From DATJSJ01 sp035504175 (GTDB taxonomy: Bacteria > Pseudomonadota > Alphaproteobacteria > Acetobacterales > Acetobacteraceae): DNA of 14,080 nucleotides. The notes under the pieces are model-generated. The model had not been told where the DNA came from. It searched no databases and was given only the letters and a program-made list of their open reading frames with translations. Position numbers and translations under genes: made by a program. Numbering within the stretch: the stretch's first letter is position 1; every line of letters begins with the position of its first letter. This document shows, piece after piece, positions 1-6,546 of this stretch. The stretch spans positions 1 through 14,080 of the forward strand of contig DATJSJ010000196.1 of NCBI GenBank assembly GCA_035504175.1, given 5' to 3'.

Positions 1-3
1 CTC

Positions 4-85
4 AGCCTTTGCAATCCGTTACTTTAAGGTTTTGGGGGTCCGGGGCCTCAGGCCCCGGCGGGTCCGGGCGGAGCCCGGCCTTCCT
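4..85 (-). repeat. Gene-end twin-hairpin repeat, copy 1 (after murA)
   Basis: Inverted copy of the element at 13996-14080. Read in the murA direction it begins 1 bp after the murA stop codon with AGGAAGGCC, then hairpin B (stem 64-69 with 73-78, 6 bp, 3-base loop), a short spacer, hairpin A (stem 40-47 with 51-58, 8 bp, 3-base loop) and a 17-base tail at 4-20 identical to the other copy. Hairpin A on the plus strand is the palindrome CCGGGGCCTCAGGCCCCGG. The position suggests a transcription terminator or 3' end stabiliser for murA, but there is no clean U-tract directly after the stems. Repeats of this look are, from memory, common in Acetobacteraceae and relatives; this was not checked. Confidence 0.85.
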
Positions 86-86
86 T

Positions 87-1349
87 CTATCCGGCTACCC
101 GCTCGATCGCAGCCCCACATCCGGCCAGCTTCTCCTCCACCGCCTCATACCCGCGGTCGAGGTGATAGACCCGGTTCACCACCGTCTCGCCCTTCGCCGC
201 CAGCCCCGCCAGCACCAGCGACACCGAAGCCCGAAGATCCGTCGCCATCACCGGCGCACCGGAAAGCTGCGCCACACCCCGGACGATCGCCGACGCGCCG
301 TGCACGTTGATCCGGGCCCCCATGCGGTTGAGCTCCGGCACGTGCATGAAGCGGTTCTCGAAGATCGTCTCGGTCACCATCGCCGCCCCTTCGGCGACCG
401 ACATCAGCGCCATGAACTGCGCCTGCATGTCGGTCGGGAAGCCGGGATAGGGCTCGGTCATCACGTCGGCGCCGTGCAGCCCGTTCAGACGCCGCACCGC
501 GAGCGCACCCGGCTCCTCGGTGACCTCCACCCCGGCCTCGCCGAGCGTGCGCGCGACCGCGCCGAGATGCTCGAGCCGGGCGCCGGCCAAGCGCAAGTCG
601 CCGCCGGTGATCGCCGCGGCGCAGGCATAGGTGCCGGTCTCGATCCGGTCAGGGATGATCGGATGGGTCGCCCCGTGCAGCGCCCGTACGCCGTCGATCG
701 TGAGTCGATCGGTGCCGATCCCCTCGATGCGCGCGCCCATGGCAATCAGGCAGGCGGCCAGATCGCCGATCTCCGGCTCGCGCGCAGCATTCGCCAGCAC
801 CGTGCGACCCTCGGTAAGCGAGGCGGCCATCAGCAGGTTTTCGGTCGCGCCGACCGAGACGAAGGGCATGACGATGGTCGCGCCGCGCAGGCCGCGTGCG
901 GCGGTGGCGTGGATGTAGCCGCCATCGAGCCGGATCTCCGCCCCCAACTGCTCCAGGCCCTTGAGGTGCAGGTCGACCGGCCGCGTGCCGATGGCGCAAC
1001 CGCCGGGCAGCGAGACGCGCGCCTCGCCGACGCGCGCCAGCAGCGGCCCGAGCACCAGCACCGAGGCGCGCATCTTGCGCACGATGTCGTACGGCGCCTC
1101 GGTATTGGTGATGGTGCCGCCGATCGACAGCGCCCGTCCGTCATTCGAGACCGGGTCCACCGCCACGCCATGCTGCGCGATCAGCGCCGTCATGGTCGCG
1201 ATATCGGCGAGGCGGGGCACGTTGGTCAGCACCAGCCGCTCGCCGGTCAGCAGCCCGGCCGCCATGAGCGGCAGGGCCGCGTTCTTGGCGCCGCCGATCG
1301 CGATCTCACCGGAGAGGGGACGGCCGCCGCGAATGAGAATGCGATCCAT
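87..1349 (-). CDS. murA: UDP-N-acetylglucosamine 1-carboxyvinyltransferase MurA
   Basis: Cytoplasmic enzyme that transfers enolpyruvate from PEP to UDP-GlcNAc, the first committed step of peptidoglycan synthesis. The 420-residue product has the usual family length. The N-terminal substrate-binding Lys-Asn pair is at residues 22-23 (GGAKNAALPL). The mobile catalytic loop carries Cys118 in LPGGCAIGTRP, so the enzyme should be of the fosfomycin-sensitive Cys type rather than the Cys-to-Asp type; this is inferred from the residue alone. The open frame extends 20 codons upstream, but the start MDRILIRGG is chosen because it matches family N-termini and has AGGA (minus strand, 1356-1359) 6 bases before the ATG. 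The stop codon lies 1 bp from a twin-hairpin repeat. dcd lies 125 bp upstream on the same strand, so co-transcription is possible. Confidence 0.97.
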   Translation of the reverse strand: MDRILIRGGRPLSGEIAIGGAKNAALPLMAAGLLTGERLVLTNVPRLADIATMTALIAQHGVAVDPVSNDGRALSIGGTITNTEAPYDIVRKMRASVLVLGPLLARVGEARVSLPGGCAIGTRPVDLHLKGLEQLGAEIRLDGGYIHATAARGLRGATIVMPFVSVGATENLLMAASLTEGRTVLANAAREPEIGDLAACLIAMGARIEGIGTDRLTIDGVRALHGATHPIIPDRIETGTYACAAAITGGDLRLAGARLEHLGAVARTLGEAGVEVTEEPGALAVRRLNGLHGADVMTEPYPGFPTDMQAQFMALMSVAEGAAMVTETIFENRFMHVPELNRMGARINVHGASAIVRGVAQLSGAPVMATDLRASVSLVLAGLAAKGETVVNRVYHLDRGYEAVEEKLAGCGAAIERVAG

Positions 1350-1474
1350 CTTGGGTCCTATGGCTTGGGGTCGGCGAGGCCGCGCCGGACATGGAAAAGA
1401 GCCGCACAATCAGTCTGTTGGCAACCGGTCAATCGGGCCCTCTCGAGCGATCGCGGCGCGCCGTTGCACCGCGG

Positions 1475-2029
1475 CTACAGTCGGGGCAGCGCGACTCCAC
1501 GCTGTCGCATGTATTTGCCCGCCCGGTCGGCATAGCTCACCTCCGGCGGCGCGCTGCCCTGCAGGAACAGGAACTGGCAGATCCCCTCATTGGCGTGGAT
1601 CTTCGCCGGCAGCGGCGTGGTGTTACTGATCTCGATCGTAACCTGGCCTTCCCATTCCGGCTCCAGCGGCGTCACGTTCACGATGATGCCGCAGCGCGCA
1701 TAGGTCGATTTGCCGAGGCAGATGACCAGCACGTCGCGCGGGATGCGGAAATACTCGACGGTATGCGCCAGCGCGAAGCTGTTGGGCGGGATGATGCAAA
1801 CCGGCGCGCGGCGGGTCACGAAACTGTCCGGACTGAACGCCTTGGGGTCGATGACCGCGCTGTCGACATTGGTGAAGATGCGGAACTCGTCGGCGACGCG
1901 CGCATCGTAGCCGTAGCTGGAGAGGCCGTAGCTGATCACCCCCTCGCGCTTCTGCGCCTCGACGAACGGGTCGATCATGCCGTGCTCGCGCGCCTGCTGA
2001 CGGATCCAGGAATCGGGCATCACTGCCAT
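1475..2029 (-). CDS. dcd: dCTP deaminase
   Basis: Deaminates dCTP to dUTP, feeding dUTPase and thymidylate synthesis; a homotrimeric cytosolic enzyme. The 184-residue protein is full length. Visible signatures are SSYGYDARVADEF (37-49), the nucleotide-binding GKSTYARCG (106-114) with Arg112, PLEPEWEG (121-128), the catalytic glutamate Glu133 in VTIEISNT, and the typical C-terminus QRGVALPR. The start MAVMPDSWIR is preferred over the internal Met4 because GGGAG (minus strand, 2037-2041) sits 7 bases before it and family members usually begin M-x-x-MPD. The frame is open for another 170 codons upstream, but that stretch is low-complexity Arg/Pro/Gly translation running through other features and is not considered coding. 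Whether the enzyme is monofunctional or also hydrolyses dUTP cannot be decided here. Confidence 0.96.
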   Translation of the reverse strand: MAVMPDSWIRQQAREHGMIDPFVEAQKREGVISYGLSSYGYDARVADEFRIFTNVDSAVIDPKAFSPDSFVTRRAPVCIIPPNSFALAHTVEYFRIPRDVLVICLGKSTYARCGIIVNVTPLEPEWEGQVTIEISNTTPLPAKIHANEGICQFLFLQGSAPPEVSYADRAGKYMRQRGVALPRL

Positions 2030-2150
2030 GCGGGATCTCCCGATCGGTGGGCGGTGCCGTGCGCGGGACCGCAGCAGTAGAGCAGAACCGCCGCGCCGCG
2101 GAAGGGCCGTAACCCGTGCCCCCCCGCATCCCGTTGCGAGTGGCAGAGGT

Positions 2151-2348
2151 TCACCCGGGCTTCGGGTCCGCAGACGCAGGGGGATCGGACCTGGACGCGG
2201 GACCGGGTCCCGGCGGTTCCGCGGCTCGGGACCGCGCCTGGTGCTTGCGCCGGCGCAAATTCTCGCGCAGCGCGGCAGCGAGGCGCTCCTCCCGCCCGGC
2301 GCGGTCGGTCCGTTCCGGTGATACCGGGGGCGGTTTGGCCATGGACAT
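2151..2348 (-). CDS. Small conserved arginine-rich protein (LRENLRRRK family), function unknown
   Basis: A 65-residue protein whose centre, EERLAAALRENLRRRKHQAR (residues 21-40), resembles a short conserved alphaproteobacterial hypothetical protein recalled with a similar L-R-x-N-L-x-R-R-K core. No function is known to me. The core would form a basic amphipathic helix. Both flanks are rich in Pro, Ser and Ala and probably disordered. There is no signal peptide or membrane segment. Translation could start at Met1 or Met3 (MSMAKPPP); no convincing ribosome-binding site precedes either. It lies about 120 bp upstream of dcd on the same strand, so a shared transcript with dcd and murA is plausible. 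The charged helix could bind nucleic acid, but that is speculation. The call rests on the recognised core, since length alone would not support a gene in DNA this GC-rich. Confidence 0.6.
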   Translation of the reverse strand: MSMAKPPPVSPERTDRAGREERLAAALRENLRRRKHQARSRAAEPPGPGPASRSDPPASADPKPG

Positions 2349-2440
2349 GCATCGCTGCCGTGGCGGAGACGGTCAAGAGCAGCTTGCCATTCGGCGACCG
2401 CTGGCGCCGGCCGCGTCGAGCCGCCCTGCCGCCGACGCAC

Positions 2441-2469
2441 TTGCGCCGGCCCATCCCACCGTCTAGGTA
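2441..2469 (+). promoter_or_regulatory. Possible promoter of tRNA-Thr
   Basis: TTGCGC (2441-2446) and TAGGTA (2464-2469) are separated by 17 bp and end 16 bp before the mature tRNA 5' end. The spacing fits a sigma-70 promoter, but the -10 match is poor. It is offered because the tRNA has no upstream gene on its strand and needs a promoter nearby. Confidence 0.25.
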
Positions 2470-2485
2470 GCGGCGCCCCCGGCCC

Positions 2486-2560
<75 letters not shown>

Positions 2561-2565
2561 GCATG

Positions 2566-2618
2566 CCTTGCGGGCCGCGGCGCCGATGCTTGCCGCTGCG
2601 CGGGCGAGCCCCGCAAGG
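2566..2618. terminator. Possible stem-loop between tRNA-Thr and the chemoreceptor gene
   Basis: CCTTGCGGG (2566-2574) and its exact complement CCCGCAAGG (2610-2618) form a 9-bp stem around a GC-rich 35-base loop. It sits in the 77-bp gap between two converging genes, where a bidirectional terminator would be expected. There is no T-tract on either side, so a classical intrinsic terminator is not shown. Confidence 0.35.
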
Positions 2619-2637
2619 AACACCCGGAACCACTCGT

Positions 2638-4917
2638 TCAGGCCGCGGCAGCCCTGGTCGCGTTCAGCTGGTCGAGCGCGCGGTCGATGCGGGCCACCGA
2701 CGCGGCGTCCTGCACGAATGCCAGGGCAAGCGTGCCGTCGCCGGCGCGGATGACGCGCGCCGGGATCGGCGCGTCGTCCCCTGGCAGGGTGACCTCCGCC
2801 TGGGTTCCGTAGCCGGCCGTCGTGGCGCAGGCGACGGCGATGCCGCCGCGCGAGAAATCCCGGATGGCCGCGCGGGTCTCCGTCCCGGCGATGCGGAGCC
2901 GGACCTGCGCACCCTGCCCATCCACGCGCTCATAGCGGCGGCGGTCGCCGGTCTCGGTCCGCGCGATGGCGTCGAGAAAGGTCGTCACTTCCAGTTGCAA
3001 CGTCTCCGCCGTGCCGGTCAGGGCATCGGAGCCCTGCAGCAGGGACTGTGTGGTCTCGTCGGCGGTCGCCGACATGGTCGAGACGTTCTGCATCGCCTCG
3101 GTCGTTTGCTGCGTCGCCTGGGCCACCGTCTGGACGCTGGCGACGATGTCGCGGGTGACCGAACCCTGTTCCTCCACGGCGGCGGCGATGGCTCCCGCGA
3201 CCTCCTCGATCTGGCCGATCGAGGCGCCGACTTCATGCACGGCCTGGACCGCCTCGACGGTTGCCCGGCGGATCGCCTCGATCTGCGCGCCGATCTCCTC
3301 CGTCGCCTTGGCGGTCTGCGCGGCGAGCGACTTGACCTCGCCGGCAACGACGGCGAAGCCCTTGCCGGCCTCACCGGCGCGCGCCGCCTCGATCGTGGCG
3401 TTCAGCGCCAGCAGGTTCGTCTGCGACGCGATCTCGCTGATCAGCCGCACGACCTCGCCGACCCGGTCCGCCGCCCCGGCCAGTCCGCCGACCTTCGCGT
3501 CGGTCACGCCGGCCCGGTCGACGGTCAGGTGGACCACGTCGGTCGCGCGCGACACCTGCTGCGCGATCTCGTTGATGCTGGCAGACATTTCCTCGGCCGC
3601 CGCGGCGACGGTGGCCAGGTTCTGCGTCGAGGAGAGGGCGCCCGTCGCCGTTTCCTGCGCCAGATCGCGGGTCCGCGTCACCGCGTCCGACATCTCGGTC
3701 GCCCGCAGCCGCATCTCCCTCGCCGCATTCGACAGGCTCGCCATCACCCCGGCCGCCGAGGTGCCGAATTCCAGCGTGTGACGCTCCATCGCCTCCTGCC
3801 GCCGCTCGCGCTCCTCCTGCGCGCGCCGGGCCTGCTCCGCCGCATCGCGCGCGAGCTCGCCATTGCGCCGGAACACCAGCATCGCCTCGGCCATGCGGCC
3901 GACCTCGTCGCGTCGTCCGAGCCCCGGGATCGCGACCGAGAGTTCACCCCCCGCGAGCGTTCGCATCACATCGGTCATCGCAACGATAGGGCGGGCGGTG
4001 GCGCGGTACAGGGCGAGCAGGGCGAAACCGCCGGCGAATGCGAACAGCGCGCCGGCGATGGCCAGATCGCGCCACAGATCGGCGGAGAAGCCGGCGATCC
4101 GCACCCGCAGCAGCCGCACCAGCTCGGCTCCCGCGACGCGCTGCAACTGTGCGAGCTGCCCCAGCGCAGGGGTAATCACGGCGGCGAGCTGGCCGGTGCG
4201 GCCGCGATCGGTCAGCGCCGCTCGATGCAGCCCGTCGAGTGCGGCATGGCCAAGCGCGCTGACCGTCGCCAGCGGGCCCTGCAACACGCCACGCGTCACG
4301 CCCGCGACGTTGCCGGCGAACGCACTCTCGAGCGAGCCCGCCAGGCCATCCAGCGCGGTGGTCGCGCCGCCCTCCCGCAACAGATACTGTGCCCGTTGAT
4401 CGGCGCTCAGGGGTGCGTGGCCGGCGAAGCCGTGCGCCATCGCGGACAGACCGGCCAAACCGTCGACGATCGCGGGCAGTTTCGTGGTCAGCGAGTCCAT
4501 CACGTAAAAGGAATCGAGATCGGGATCGAGCGTCAGGTTCGAGCCATCCGCGACCTTGCCGATCAGCGTAGCGAGCTCCGAGATCGCGTCCGTGGGGCTG
4601 CCGTGGCGCAGGATGTCGGCGGCGTGGGCCGCCTCCTGCGCGGTTGCCATGCCGGCACCGAAGCGGCGCTCGGCATCCGCGATCGCGGTCGCGGCGGCGG
4701 GCATGGCGGCAGCGCCCTGGGCGGCGATCTGGTTCTGCGCCGTGGCGAGCACGTCGACATAGCCGACGCCGACGATCTCCTTGCGGGCGAAGCCGATCAG
4801 ACTCTCCTTGTCCCTGAATATAGTCGAGAACAGGAAGGTGATCGGCAGCAGGAACAGCAGGCAGGCAATGGTCAGCCTGACGCCGATCGTCATGTCGTTG
4901 AGCCGCTTCACAGCCAT
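2638..4917 (-). CDS. Methyl-accepting chemotaxis protein with C-terminal PilZ domain
   Basis: A 759-residue inner-membrane chemoreceptor. Membrane segments are at about 11-33 and 285-304. The region between them (about 250 residues) is a mostly helical periplasmic sensor containing DPDLDSFYVMD (131-141), a motif seen in many alphaproteobacterial receptors; the ligand is unknown. A HAMP linker follows (about 305-355). The cytoplasmic signalling domain has its conserved tip around EIASQTNLLALNATIEAARA (495-514) and GKGFAVVAGEV (518-528), the part that contacts CheA and CheW. A PilZ domain (about 658-745) ends the protein, with both c-di-GMP-binding motifs intact: R660-x3-R664 and D687-x-S689-x2-G692. 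Swimming bias may therefore respond to c-di-GMP as well as to the periplasmic signal; this is inferred. The ATG at 4917 has GGAG only one base upstream, which is tight; Met9 is an alternative start but lacks a site. No che or flagellar genes are nearby, so this is an orphan receptor. Confidence 0.95.
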   Translation of the reverse strand: MAVKRLNDMTIGVRLTIACLLFLLPITFLFSTIFRDKESLIGFARKEIVGVGYVDVLATAQNQIAAQGAAAMPAAATAIADAERRFGAGMATAQEAAHAADILRHGSPTDAISELATLIGKVADGSNLTLDPDLDSFYVMDSLTTKLPAIVDGLAGLSAMAHGFAGHAPLSADQRAQYLLREGGATTALDGLAGSLESAFAGNVAGVTRGVLQGPLATVSALGHAALDGLHRAALTDRGRTGQLAAVITPALGQLAQLQRVAGAELVRLLRVRIAGFSADLWRDLAIAGALFAFAGGFALLALYRATARPIVAMTDVMRTLAGGELSVAIPGLGRRDEVGRMAEAMLVFRRNGELARDAAEQARRAQEERERRQEAMERHTLEFGTSAAGVMASLSNAAREMRLRATEMSDAVTRTRDLAQETATGALSSTQNLATVAAAAEEMSASINEIAQQVSRATDVVHLTVDRAGVTDAKVGGLAGAADRVGEVVRLISEIASQTNLLALNATIEAARAGEAGKGFAVVAGEVKSLAAQTAKATEEIGAQIEAIRRATVEAVQAVHEVGASIGQIEEVAGAIAAAVEEQGSVTRDIVASVQTVAQATQQTTEAMQNVSTMSATADETTQSLLQGSDALTGTAETLQLEVTTFLDAIARTETGDRRRYERVDGQGAQVRLRIAGTETRAAIRDFSRGGIAVACATTAGYGTQAEVTLPGDDAPIPARVIRAGDGTLALAFVQDAASVARIDRALDQLNATRAAAA

Positions 4918-5087
4918 TCTCCGCAGGTCGAACTGTCAGCGGCACCCTGGCAGGGCGGGCTTGACAATCGGTTAGCTTCGCCCGGTTTGTCTTGCGGCGT
5001 CGGTCGGGGGCCGCTTCGCACACCCGGCGCAGTACCGCGGGCGACGCACGGTTGTCTATTTCGGAGTCAAGTCATTTCACTCGCCGT

Positions 5088-5107
5088 GGTGTGATCCGGG
5101 TCACACC
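5088..5107. promoter_or_regulatory. CRP/FNR-family operator-like palindrome
   Basis: GGTGTGATCCGGGTCACACC has 7-bp inverted arms and contains TGTGA, six bases, TCACA, the exact half-site pattern and spacing of the E. coli CRP consensus. It lies in the divergent gap between the chemoreceptor (start 171 bp away on the minus strand) and the SAM-domain gene (start 75 bp away on the plus strand). No convincing -10/-35 pair is visible on either strand, so the target gene and the direction of control are unresolved. The regulator could be a cAMP-binding CRP homologue or another member of that superfamily. Confidence 0.5.
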
Positions 5108-5181
5108 CGATGCCCAACCGCCGCCGGCAGGCTCGGTGGTACGAACGGCGGGAGGGCTCCAATCATCGTCCAGCCGCGCCC

Positions 5182-5379
5182 ATGAGCGAGGATCGCGACC
5201 GGCTGCGCGAATGGCTGGAAGCCGCAGGTCTTGCCCATCGGCTCGCCCGCTTCCTCGAACAGGACATCCAGGTCTGGATGCTGAGCGATCTGACTGACGC
5301 CGATCTCGTGGAGCTCGGCCTTTCGGTGGCCGACCGGGAGCGTTTCTTCGAGCATCGCGCTGCCAGGCGCGGCCGCTAG
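5182..5379 (+). CDS. Small stand-alone SAM (sterile alpha motif) domain protein
   Basis: The 65-residue product is almost entirely one SAM-type five-helix domain. LREWLEAAGLAHRLARFLEQ (residues 8-27) gives the first helices, with the typical W-L-x(3)-G-L pattern. D-I-Q-V-W-M-L is followed by LTDADLVELGL (37-47), the most recognisable SAM segment, and then a basic C-terminal helix. In other bacteria such domains are often attached to adenylate/guanylate cyclase-like proteins and mediate protein-protein assembly; here there is no catalytic part. The start MSEDRDRL is chosen because it begins at the domain. The frame also allows an ATG at 5110, which would add 24 basic residues and begin directly after the CRP-like palindrome. 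Neither start has a good ribosome-binding site; a GGAGG at 5151-5155 is too far from 5182. Existence of the gene is likely, its function unknown. Confidence 0.7.
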   Translation: MSEDRDRLREWLEAAGLAHRLARFLEQDIQVWMLSDLTDADLVELGLSVADRERFFEHRAARRGR

Positions 5380-5502
5380 CCTCGCGTCGCGCGCCTCATC
5401 CGCCGGTCCGTTGCCGGTCCGGCTGCAGGTGCAACAGGCTTCCGACTTCGACTGCGGCCGTCGGCAACCCGCCCGTCGTATGGGCGCTCTTGATGCCGGG
5501 TT

Positions 5503-5510
5503 GGAGGAGG
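5503..5510 (+). promoter_or_regulatory. Strong ribosome-binding site deciding the DUF2934 start
   Basis: GGAGGAGG ends 5 bases before the ATG at 5516. It is the best Shine-Dalgarno match in the window and excludes the longer upstream start at 5411. Confidence 0.8.
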
Positions 5511-5515
5511 ACGCC

Positions 5516-5749
5516 ATGCCGGATGATACACACGATAGCGAGGAGTCACTTCGGCGCCATGCCTACGAACTCTGGGAGCGGGCCGGCCGGCCCGAAGGCC
5601 GCAGCGAGGAGTTCTGGCACCGCGCCCGCGTCGAGCTCGGCCTCGTGGCGCCGCCAAACCCCACCGATCTCGCGATCGAAGACACGTTCCCGGCCAGCGA
5701 TCCGCCGGCGTCGACCGGCGTGATCGGTCCGGGCAAGCCGAGACCCTGA
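5516..5749 (+). CDS. DUF2934 domain-containing small protein
   Basis: A 77-residue soluble protein. Residues 10-35 (SLRRHAYELWERAGRPEGRS and following) match the DUF2934 pattern, a short helical domain of unknown function common in alphaproteobacteria, with the hallmark A-Y-E-L-W-E-x-A-G-R-P-E-G-R. After a short linker comes I-E-D-T-FPASDPPAST (about 54-65), a peptide motif that recurs at the C-termini of many otherwise unrelated small alphaproteobacterial proteins. No signal peptide or membrane segment is present. The start is fixed by GGAGGAGG at 5503-5510. It lies 136 bp after the SAM-domain gene on the same strand and converges on the SGNH hydrolase gene with only 17 bp between the stop codons. 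The strong ribosome-binding site suggests efficient translation. The biochemical role is unknown. Confidence 0.85.
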   Translation: MPDDTHDSEESLRRHAYELWERAGRPEGRSEEFWHRARVELGLVAPPNPTDLAIEDTFPASDPPASTGVIGPGKPRP

Positions 5750-5766
5750 TCCCGCCGCCCGGCCGA

Positions 5767-6546
5767 TTACCGGCGCCGCGGCGCCTCGCCGAGCATCGGC
5801 GCCAGGGCGGGCTCGATCGCCTGAGCCAGCAGTGCCATGCCCTGCGCCGATGGATGCAGCGGCGGGTCCGGGGGGGTCAGATGCGGGTCGAGGAACAGCG
5901 CCCGGTCGAGACGGCCGTTGCGCTCGAACACATGGGTGACGTCCAGGAACTGCGTGCCGCTCGGGGCCCAGTCATGCGCCGCCAGCATCCGGTTGACTGC
6001 GCGCGTCTGTTCGCTGATCCAGGCCGAGCGGTCGCTCGGCAGCACGCTCAGCAGCAGGATATGCGTCTGCGGCAGACGGCGGTGTACCGCATCGATCACC
6101 GTGACGATGCCGGTCATGGTCTGCGCCGCATCCCAGTGCGGACGGCCGAAATTGTTCGCACCGATCAGCACCACCGCTGCCTTGGGGTGGATGCCGTCGA
6201 GCTCGCCATGATCGATGCGCCACAGCAGGTGTGACGTCGCGTCGCCCTTGAAGCCGAGATTGGCCGCGTCGCGGCCGCCATACCAGTGCCGCCAGACCGG
6301 CACGTAATCGTCCCAGCCATGGCCGCCCGCGAGCTCGAAGTTCTCGGTGATGGAATCGCCGAGGAAGATGAGCTGCGGTGGATGCTGGCGCAGCTCGGCC
6401 TGCTTCTCCTCGAAGCGGTGCCGCCACCACGGCGTCTCCATGCGCGAGATCGGAATCGCCGCCAGCGGCAGATGGGTCGCGGCGAGCAGCAGCAGGGCGA
6501 GCGCCGCCAGCGGCGCGCGGCGTGCCCAGGCGGGACCGCCTCTCAT
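5767..6546 (-). CDS. Secreted SGNH/GDSL-family hydrolase (PAF-acetylhydrolase-like)
   Basis: A 259-residue predicted esterase/acyl hydrolase. A basic start followed by a hydrophobic stretch (about 11-31) indicates a signal peptide or membrane anchor, so the enzyme acts outside the cytoplasm. SGNH blocks: block I LIFLGDSITENFE with nucleophile Ser65, block II N-L-G-F-K-G-D with Gly98, block III V-V-L-I-GANNF with Asn131, and block V with His231. Block V reads D-P-P-L-H-P-S, so the Asp (227) is four residues before the His instead of the usual three (DxxH). The ATG overlaps the uppP stop in an ATGA arrangement, indicating translational coupling. The frame stays open 25 codons further into uppP, but the Met at the overlap gives a proper signal sequence. 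The link to uppP hints at an envelope glycan or lipid substrate, which is inference. Confidence 0.88.
   Translation of the reverse strand: MRGGPAWARRAPLAALALLLLAATHLPLAAIPISRMETPWWRHRFEEKQAELRQHPPQLIFLGDSITENFELAGGHGWDDYVPVWRHWYGGRDAANLGFKGDATSHLLWRIDHGELDGIHPKAAVVLIGANNFGRPHWDAAQTMTGIVTVIDAVHRRLPQTHILLLSVLPSDRSAWISEQTRAVNRMLAAHDWAPSGTQFLDVTHVFERNGRLDRALFLDPHLTPPDPPLHPSAQGMALLAQAIEPALAPMLGEAPRRR

Noticed and set aside
9..1535. Long plus-strand open frame opposite murA
   Set aside because: The translation is Arg/His/Gln-rich without any domain, and the opposite strand encodes complete MurA.
2199..2211. 13-bp palindrome GGGACCGGGTCCC
   Set aside because: It lies inside the Pro/Gly codons of the small protein and such GC palindromes are expected by chance here.
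4961..4989. TTGACA (4961-4966) as a plus-strand -35 box
   Set aside because: No -10-like hexamer at 16-18 bp spacing, and it is more than 200 bp from the SAM-domain start.
5101..5517. 138-codon minus-strand frame over the SAM-domain gene
   Set aside because: No recognisable domain; the plus strand encodes a SAM domain. Treated as a shadow.
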